Source of the DNA: Papaver somniferum | Taxonomy: Eukaryota; Streptophyta; Magnoliopsida; Ranunculales; Papaveraceae | Length of the DNA: 64,000 nucleotides | Assembly (NCBI RefSeq): GCF_003573695.1 | Contig: NC_039360.1 | Span: 122,846,336 to 122,910,335 of the forward strand | Reading direction: 5' to 3' | Shown: piece after piece, positions 57,901 through 64,000 of the stretch | Layout: the number at the start of each line of letters is the position of its first letter | Numbering within the stretch: position 1 is the first letter of the stretch | Program-made: the position numbers and the translations under genes | The notes under the pieces: generated by a model | Told to the model about the DNA's origin: nothing | The model's input: only the letters and a program-made list of their open reading frames with translations | Database searches by the model: none

Positions 57901-60900
57901 TCACTCCATTTTATCATAAAGAAGAAGAGTTTGGATCAATTTAGGAAAGATTTGATATAAGATGAGTTTTAAAGGGAAGGATTAGTCCACGTGAAGGGAT
58001 GGCCGGTTAAGGTCTAGGTGTGCCTCAAACAAATTATACACGGTTTTGAGCAATTACATAATCAAGTCATAACACTGTCTCAAAAAGGAAAGTTGTACAA
58101 AAGGAATTTGAGTCAAAATGGGAAAGTGTTTAGTTAAGTGAAGAGATTCCATAAGAAAATTTTAATTAAATAAAAAGAGTATTTAATTATCTAAAAGTGT
58201 ATGCTTAATAAGGAAACATGTTTAGAAAAGGAAATCAGAAGAAAATACAAGCAAGAAAGGAGTTTGACTCAAATAAGGAAACCTAGTCAGAAGGTCTTTT
58301 ATCAGAGATTTAATTAAGAAAATTAAATACTAATTTTCACGTCCAACCATGCTTTAGGAGACACGTAACATCCTCTCATGCTTCTGATCGAGCCTACGAC
58401 GCCTAACATCCTCTTAGGCTTCTGATCGAGCCTTTGCACATTCAGCTGCTATTTTGATACAAAATGAAGTTCAAAGTTAGGGTTCTCATCAGAAATTCCC
58501 AAAAATCCGTGTTTCCATTTGTTATTGAGTAAAATTTCAGTTGTTACAAGCTTATGGTGGAGCGCCATGATATCAAGCATGCCTCGGCTAGTTGTTATTC
58601 TAAAATGATATGTAAATGCATAAGTGGGAGTGTTCATATTCAAGCTTAAAGTCAAATAAATCTTACAAATGAAGATGCGTTAACCCTATGGAATTGCGTG
58701 TGGTTGTCAAAAATTACTCAGTAAGCTCACGTCAAGCTCAGATTAAGCTCTCTCAGTAAAACTATCGTCAAAATCAGGCTTCACGAGATGCAGTTGACAA
58801 GATGAATGAAGATGATTCAGCAAAACCCAATGAAGCGCTTTTAACAAATGTAATCAGAATTCAACAAGAAAGGTATTCACCACCTATATACTCAACACGG
58901 AACACTTACAGTTCCTCGCTGAGTAAGGGACTTAATATAATTGTGACTTTTGGTCCAAGGGTAAATTTATCATTTACGACCTGGGATAAAATCGTCATTT
59001 TCCAAAACGTCCGACCTAGTCGAGGTATTCAAGCCCATGGTTAAAGTCACCTATCAGGTTATGCAGATAAGTTTGTGAACCCAAATACAGTTTAATCAAG
59101 AATATAAAGCCCAAAACTCCAGCGAGGAAAGGGTTTATGATGAGGTTCGACTTCTAAAGATGAAGAACCCCAGTTAGGCCCGAAGAGACACTCTATCACT
59201 ATGAGGAGAAGAGCCTCCATCACTCTGAGGCGAAGGGCCTCCCTCACTCTGAGGCGAAGATCCTCCCTCCCTCTAAAGTGAAAGACCTTCGTCACTTTGA
59301 AATGAAAGATTTTCATTGCTCCGCTTGAAGGCGAATATCCTTTGTTGCTCCGATGGAAGGCGGAGATTCCCCTAGAAGGCGAAGAGCCTCCGTCACTCTG
59401 CTCCGAGTAAGAACCTCTCGAATACTCCTCGGCTTCATCATGAGTCTTTCAACAAACCCGGAATCCTTAGCATCACCATGGATATCGGGTGAATTTGGCA
59501 CTGAATGTTATGCCTATGCCATAGTGCCTCTTCAGGCCCGACTAAGTTTTCCAAGTGATGAGCACTACACTAGCCGCACTCTACAACGTTTTTGAGTGCC
59601 ACAATGCTCTTAGTGCTGAGCACTACACCTTTCCCTGGTGCTAAGCATTACATCCATGAACTGAGTAATAAATCTTCAGTCGCACTAAGTATGACTCGCC
59701 TTCGCTAAGCACAGACAATCACTCTAGGTTGATTGTCAACCTCAACCCCTTTAGTTGCACTGAGTACGGACGACCATGTTAAGATGATCATCCACAACTC
59801 TCATAGATTTTACGACGAACTATGACCTTACAGAGCTAACCACGCCTCTGCTCAACTATCAACAGACCGCCATCGAAGGTCAATGTTCAATCGCCATCAG
59901 GTCATAGCGCCTCTTTGGGCCCGATATTGCCTTAAGCCTCTTCAAAAATCCGACCTTACACTCCTTCATCTAAGGGACAACATCTACATCTAGGTCATGA
60001 TAGGATTCAACCAAGCTTGTGCTCTCCATAAGATACATACGACTACAACAACTCTTCCGGAGCTCTTTACATGACACTGGATGGCCTCCACGTGTGAACA
60101 CATGCATTTTACATCTAAATTTATGACAACTCCGGATAATGCTAAATCGTCATAAGACACATCACATACAAAGGATGGTAAGTCACAAATGGGGGGATAA
60201 ACTTATGAATTTGTTCGTGTGAGCATCAACATACTCACACAAAAGAGAATAGTTGTTCGTAAGGGGTCAGTTATATATGATAAACTCAAATGTCGATATA
60301 TCCTTAGCTATTGCTGGGATTTAGGAGAAGGTGTTGATTCTGTCTCCTTATCGTTATCTCGGCACTAAAGATTAGGGTTTTCGTAGAGCTATAAGTAGGC
60401 CAATGATCGATCTTTCTAACCCAACATAATAGCTAGAATATAACAGCATATCAAATTCTTTGCAACACTCTCTCTTTTCGATTTTCCTATCGTTATCTCA
60501 ACCAAGCTTTGCTAATTCTCTTCGATGTTATAGGCAATGAGTTTATCATACAACGATTCGAAAGTATGAAAATGCGTAGGGGACAATTATGAATTATATC
60601 CAATAATATATCCAATTATGAAAATACGTAGGGGACAATTGCTAATAAAATAAAATTCCAAGGAAATGCCTCTATCAATATAAAATCCTGGATCCGCCAC
60701 TGTAATAAACTTCCACTTGAACAGCCTCACATATGCTCATGGGTAAAACTCAAACGTTTGGTTGAACAGTCACGGACTATCCAACGGGGTTAACCCAAGT
60801 TGGGGCTGACACCTTACTCCCCATCAAATCAACGTTGAAAATCACAAATCATAACACAAATGTCAATCCAAGTTAACGTGTTTCCAAAAAGAAAATCTTT

Positions 60901-60998
60901 TGGTAATTAATTGAAATCCCCAAGGACATCTCATTTACCAAACCACAAAGAATATCTTCCTCAACTGAAGAAACGGAGAGAATCAGACTCAGACCGAA
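57901..60998. other. Repeat-like region without genes
   Basis: No coding domain is recognised. Contents: a ~38-bp direct repeat TAACATCCTCTYATGCTTCT... (58,366-58,395 and 58,404-58,433), a ~30-bp tandem array (59,183-59,311), several GAGCACTACAC and GTGCTGAGCACTAC words at 59,550-59,660, and a duplicated ATGAAAATRCGTAGGGGACA at 60,566 and 60,617. The composition and the AGGGTTTTCG / TATAAGTAGG stretch near 60,380-60,400 suggest LTR-derived sequence, but ends could not be fixed. Confidence 0.4.
59183..59311. repeat. Minisatellite, ~30-bp units (CACTCTGAGGCGAAGGGCCTC)
   Basis: Four to five diverged head-to-tail units, each with CACT-TGAGGCGAAG followed by a CCTCC-rich part. Related words continue weakly to about 59,400. 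Confidence 0.7.
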
Positions 60999-61054
60999 GC
61001 TGCCACATATCTACGGGTGTCATCCACCGGATAGATACACCCCTATGTGGCAGC
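60999..61054. repeat. Imperfect inverted repeat (hairpin)
   Basis: GCTGCCACATA (left) pairs with TATGTGGCAGC (right), and GGGTGT with ACACCC, around a ~20-base loop. The left arm has a few extra bases. It could fold in RNA; it may also be the trace of a small foldback element. Confidence 0.7.
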
Positions 61055-61408
61055 GATCTCCACCGTTCGTTGGTTCCTCACCCAATCCCACCAGGAAAAA
61101 CAGGGGTCCCTTTAAAAGGATGGACCAATCCAAATTTGACACGTAAGCGGGGTATAGTTTTGGTGTATAATTGTAGTGTATAAGTAGCATTTTCGGACTC
61201 AGACCACCATGGGGATAGTCTAACTCTGTCCCAACAAAACAAATAACCTGGGTCCCACTTGATCCCCGCCTCGTTTTTGTAACTGCAAACTCCCAGGTTC
61301 GTCTCCGAACCTAAACTACACGTGTAGCAAACCAATTGGATCCAAATCTACCAATTGGATCCAAATCAAAACAAAGAAAATAAATTTATTTAAAAAAGAA
61401 TCATCACT
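61055..61408. other. Spacer, nothing recognised
   Basis: No gene. ACCAATTGGATCCAAATC occurs twice in tandem at about 61,331-61,367. The sequence leads directly into the target duplication of the next element. Confidence 0.5.
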
Positions 61409-61416
61409 TTTAACAA
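61409..61416. repeat. 8-bp target duplication (TTTAACAA), left
   Basis: Identical to 62839-62846 and directly adjoining the left end of the TIR element. Confidence 0.85.
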
Positions 61417-62838
61417 GAAGACTATTATTGGGACGTCACATTCCATTAGAGGGGCGTCACCTAATAAGACAAAAATGGATCACCCACAAGTAATATCAAA
61501 AAACCCTTATCTCAAATAATTTTGTAATGACCAAACAACCCTTATGCACTTAATTTTAATTTAATTAGATAATAATTAAATTAAGAAGATGAATTTTGTT
61601 AGATGGTAGAGAGGGTTTAACACAAAGTGATGATGAATCTCAATAATTGAAGAAATAAATCAACAAAGTGAAGAACCAATGGTTGAAAATCAACAGGTAC
61701 ACCTCTAAACTATCTCCCATGGGTTCAATTTCGCTCAAAACTAGCTTAAGTACGTAAAAAGTTTGAGATTTTTAGACTTTCATGGAAAATTACGGTTGGG
61801 TTGAGCTTCGTTGCCAACCGTAATTCAATTTTACGTCTGGGTTTAGAAGAACTCCAAACCGTAACTGGTTTCCAATAGGACAAAACCTGAATTACGTCTA
61901 GGTTAGATTTGTCATCCAAACCCAGCAGTAAATAGTTTTTGCATGGGTATTTATTACTTGTTTTACGTCTAGGTTAGGTTAGCGTCTGGAAAAAACACTT
62001 CAAAAACCCAGACGTGGGAGAATACGTCTGGAAAAAAATTCACGAACCTAGACGTAGTATATTACATTTGGAAAATTTATTTTGCGAACCTGGACGTAGG
62101 AGGTTACGTTTGGAAAAGTTACTTAGCGAACCTAGACGTAGAAGATTACGTCTGGTAAAGTTACACCATGAACCTAGACGTATTCCAATTTGAAACTTCT
62201 TCTATAAAACATACAGGAAGAATTACGTCCAGGTTGATCCTATAGAAATAAAAACCGTAAATTTGAAATTACGTCTAGTTTTACAAAAGGAAAATTTAGT
62301 AAACTAACCTAGACGTAATACAACATTGGACGGTTTGATTCAAACAAAACCTAGACGTAAGACTACATGCAAATCCTATTTTATGGTTGGATTGAATTCA
62401 ACCTAGACGTAAGTTCTTCAATTTCAAATTTTACGTTTAAAAACCTAGACACGAACCCAGACGTAACACGAGCAGATGAATAACTGAAACCTAATTTTAC
62501 TCCGATTTCATTCAATCTAACCTATTTTAAGCACAAAAAAGAGTAAACAAAGATGGGTTTGAACGATTATTACCTAACATACACCATGGGTTGTTGTTGT
62601 GGAGTTTGAAATTGTGATTCTTGAGATGCTTGGAGCAGAGGAAGAGAAGAAAGATGAAGGGGAGCAGTTTTTTTGTTGAATTAAAATAGAAAAGATTAGG
62701 TTTTTAAGTTTTTATTTTAGTTCAAGGATAATCTAGACATTTTGTTTTGGTGTTAGGATAACTCATAACCACTTTTTTGGACACTAAGAATCGAAGTAAA
62801 ACCCTCTATTAGAGTGTGACGCCCCAATAATAGCCTTC
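61417..62838. mobile_element. Non-autonomous TIR DNA transposon, 1.42 kb, with ~20 copies of a CCTAGACGTA motif
   Basis: The left end GAAGACTATTATTGGGACGT (61417 on) and right end (reverse complement GAAGGCTATTATTGGGGCGT, ending 62838) form ~40-bp terminal inverted repeats with few mismatches, bordered by an exact 8-bp direct repeat. An 8-bp duplication is typical of hAT elements, while the long inverted repeats are more like Mutator-type elements (usually 9 bp), so the superfamily is open. Between about 61,830 and 62,470 the word ACGTCTRGG and its complement CCYAGACGT recur about twenty times in both orientations. No transposase frame is present. The element is AT-rich otherwise. Confidence 0.88.
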
Positions 62839-62846
62839 TTTAACAA
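62839..62846. repeat. 8-bp target duplication (TTTAACAA), right
   Basis: Identical to 61409-61416. Confidence 0.85.
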
Positions 62847-63764
62847 ACCAATCGGAAGTCCTTTTATAAATGGAACATATAACACCAATTATTGAATGGT
62901 GGTGGTGTCCTCTTTTGCAGGGCACAAAGCTTTACTTGCATACCCCTCGATGGGACTTGTCCCAAACTAGTTTTTATCCGCTTAGTATTTGAGAAAATTC
63001 CCAAAAGACATAAAGTAGCACACTTCGAGTTTGAGAGAGCCATATGGGATCCGCATGACAAGTATACAATTACGCGGTACACGCAAGTCAACATCATTCC
63101 GTCCCTGAGTATAATGCAGAAGAAACGAGGAAGAAAAAACTCTCTTGCAATTTACCAACATCATCAGACACTCTCCACCATAACTGCCATGTATGCAAAT
63201 GCAACATACCTGGATGATGCTCGGTCTCTATTAAGCACCGCGCTTCTTACATAAACTACACCTAAACCCTATCTATCGTCTGCTCAAACTCCCATTATTT
63301 CGACGTATACCCGTTCCCTTTGTCGCCTTTTCTTTTATCTTGTCTCTCTCTCTCTCTTTGTTCGTAAACAGGAACCTACCTTGTCAGTTCGTTACTCTTG
63401 TTTGTTTCAGTCATATATGTCTAGTCCAAATCTATAGGATAGTAGATGTGTATAGTGTGGGAAGCAGTCTATGGATGTCTAGTCCAAATCTAAGCTGTAT
63501 AGCCAACCAGCCGCCCTAGCTCAGGATGACGCATCTTACTGCAAGCAAGTGGGTACTAATTGGATATTAAATTGTAAAAAAACAGTCTAGTTATACTTCT
63601 CGATCAGTTCACCTATATGTCCAACTACAACATTTAATAAATCTTACGTTCATGCATGTTAGTTTACTGCATGCGTGCTCTAAACATTTTAAAACAAAAC
63701 TCCTGCAATTATATATTCCTAGCTTCATGTTTTACTGCATACAGTACATTCCTAATCATCTGTC
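62847..63764. other. Upstream region of the secreted-protein gene
   Basis: No gene is recognised. The open plus-strand frame 62892-63254 lacks any known domain and has ordinary codon-neutral composition. A (TC)n run lies at about 63,343-63,358. GTCTAGTCCAAATCTA is repeated at about 63,419 and 63,478. Confidence 0.45.
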
Positions 63765-63773
63765 TATATATAT
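63765..63773 (+). promoter_or_regulatory. TATA box of the secreted-protein gene
   Basis: TATATATAT, about 70 bp before the ATG at 63841, fits a short 5' UTR. Confidence 0.55.
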
Positions 63774-63840
63774 CCAACTCTGAACCCCAATAGTTCGCAT
63801 CTCTCCCATCTTAACTTGATAGGAAGTAGCAGCATTATTG

Positions 63841-64000
63841 ATGGCTTCTATGAACATCACGATGATTACGGTTTTAACAATTTCAGCTTTCATGGTAAGC
63901 ACTACTACGTTGACAGTAGTAATGGCATCAAGGGAACTGACAAGCATGAACAAACCAACAACAATATGCAAAACATTAGCAGTCCGGCTCAATGGAGAAG
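63841..64000 (+). CDS. Small secreted protein, N-terminal part, runs off the window
   Basis: From ATG 63841 the frame stays open for 53 codons to the edge. The N-terminus (MASMNITMITVLTISAFMVS, then TTTLTVVMA) is a long hydrophobic signal peptide with a likely cleavage after VVMA, before SRELT. The mature part begins SRELTSMNKPTTICKTLAVR with one Cys so far. A TATA box lies at the proper distance. A secreted or cell-wall peptide or small protein is likely; the family cannot be named from this part. Confidence 0.6.
   Translation, partial: MASMNITMITVLTISAFMVSTTTLTVVMASRELTSMNKPTTICKTLAVRLNGE

Noticed and set aside
58449..59595. Short open frames around the GAGGCGAAG minisatellite
   Set aside because: They arise from the tandem repeat and have repeat-derived low-complexity protein.
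62892..63254. 120-codon plus-strand open frame as a gene
   Set aside because: No domain, no promoter context and no exon support; probably chance.
1..64000. CRISPR arrays, operons, ribosome binding sites, tRNA or rRNA genes
   Set aside because: The DNA is plant nuclear with split genes; direct repeats here are transposon-related, and no tRNA cloverleaf with proper A and B boxes or rRNA segment was recognised.

Overview
This is eukaryotic plant nuclear DNA. It is AT-rich, its genes are split by GT-AG (and some GC-AG) introns, and most of the length is transposable elements. The protein families (choline kinase, DHRS12-like short-chain dehydrogenase, TRAF1a/b-type MATH protein, FAR1-related and PEARLI-4-like proteins) point to a flowering plant. 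The repeat style and exon sequences look like a basal eudicot such as a poppy (Papaver), but the species is an inference that I cannot prove from sequence alone.

Layout. 1-1.5 kb: Copia pol debris (minus). 2.97-7.50 kb: an L1-type LINE with an exact 18-bp target-site duplication, now riddled with frameshifts. 7.6-8.0 kb: a Tourist-like MITE. 8.57-9.68 kb: a 1.1-kb element with ~48-bp terminal inverted repeats, inside the first of two degenerate tandem copies of the promoter and first exon of the choline kinase gene. 13.86-16.0 kb: an intact seven-exon choline kinase gene (plus). 17.2-19.5 kb: an intact ten-exon SDR gene (minus, convergent with the kinase). 20.1-26.8 kb (minus): the N-terminal two thirds of a sterol-glucosyltransferase-like gene followed directly by the MATH-domain part of a TRAF1-like gene. 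The splice phases match across the junction, and a one-base deletion interrupts the MATH part.

27-42.5 kb is a repeat-rich stretch. It holds a pogo/Tigger-like element with TA target sites, a degenerate stretch with short motif arrays, a 2.4-kb solo LTR with a perfect 5-bp target duplication, an older Copia-type LTR region with a minisatellite, a complete non-autonomous LTR element (two LTRs, candidate primer-binding site and polypurine tract) nested in it, and a probable giant LTR carrying about seven ~190-bp repeats with GC-rich palindromic cores. 41.3-46.45 kb is the 3' LTR, a long intact 462-codon ORF, the leader and the PBS of a minus-strand LTR retrotransposon that lacks its 5' LTR. 46.5-53.4 kb is a Tat-lineage Ty3/gypsy element (minus) with an antisense accessory ORF containing a PEARLI-4-like domain. 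54.0-55.3 kb is a FAR1-related pseudogene, and 55.8-57.9 kb is LINE debris. 57.9-61 kb is repeat-like DNA without genes. 61.42-62.84 kb is a well-bounded 1.42-kb TIR element with an 8-bp target duplication and an internal array of about twenty copies of one short motif in both orientations. The window ends inside exon 1 of a small secreted-protein gene (63,841 to the edge).

Only three host genes look functional here: choline kinase (phospholipid synthesis), the SDR oxidoreductase and the truncated secreted protein. The most unusual items are the phase-matched glycosyltransferase/TRAF junction, the duplicated promoter of the kinase, the two TIR elements with internal keyword arrays, and the retroelement carrying a captured antisense host domain.
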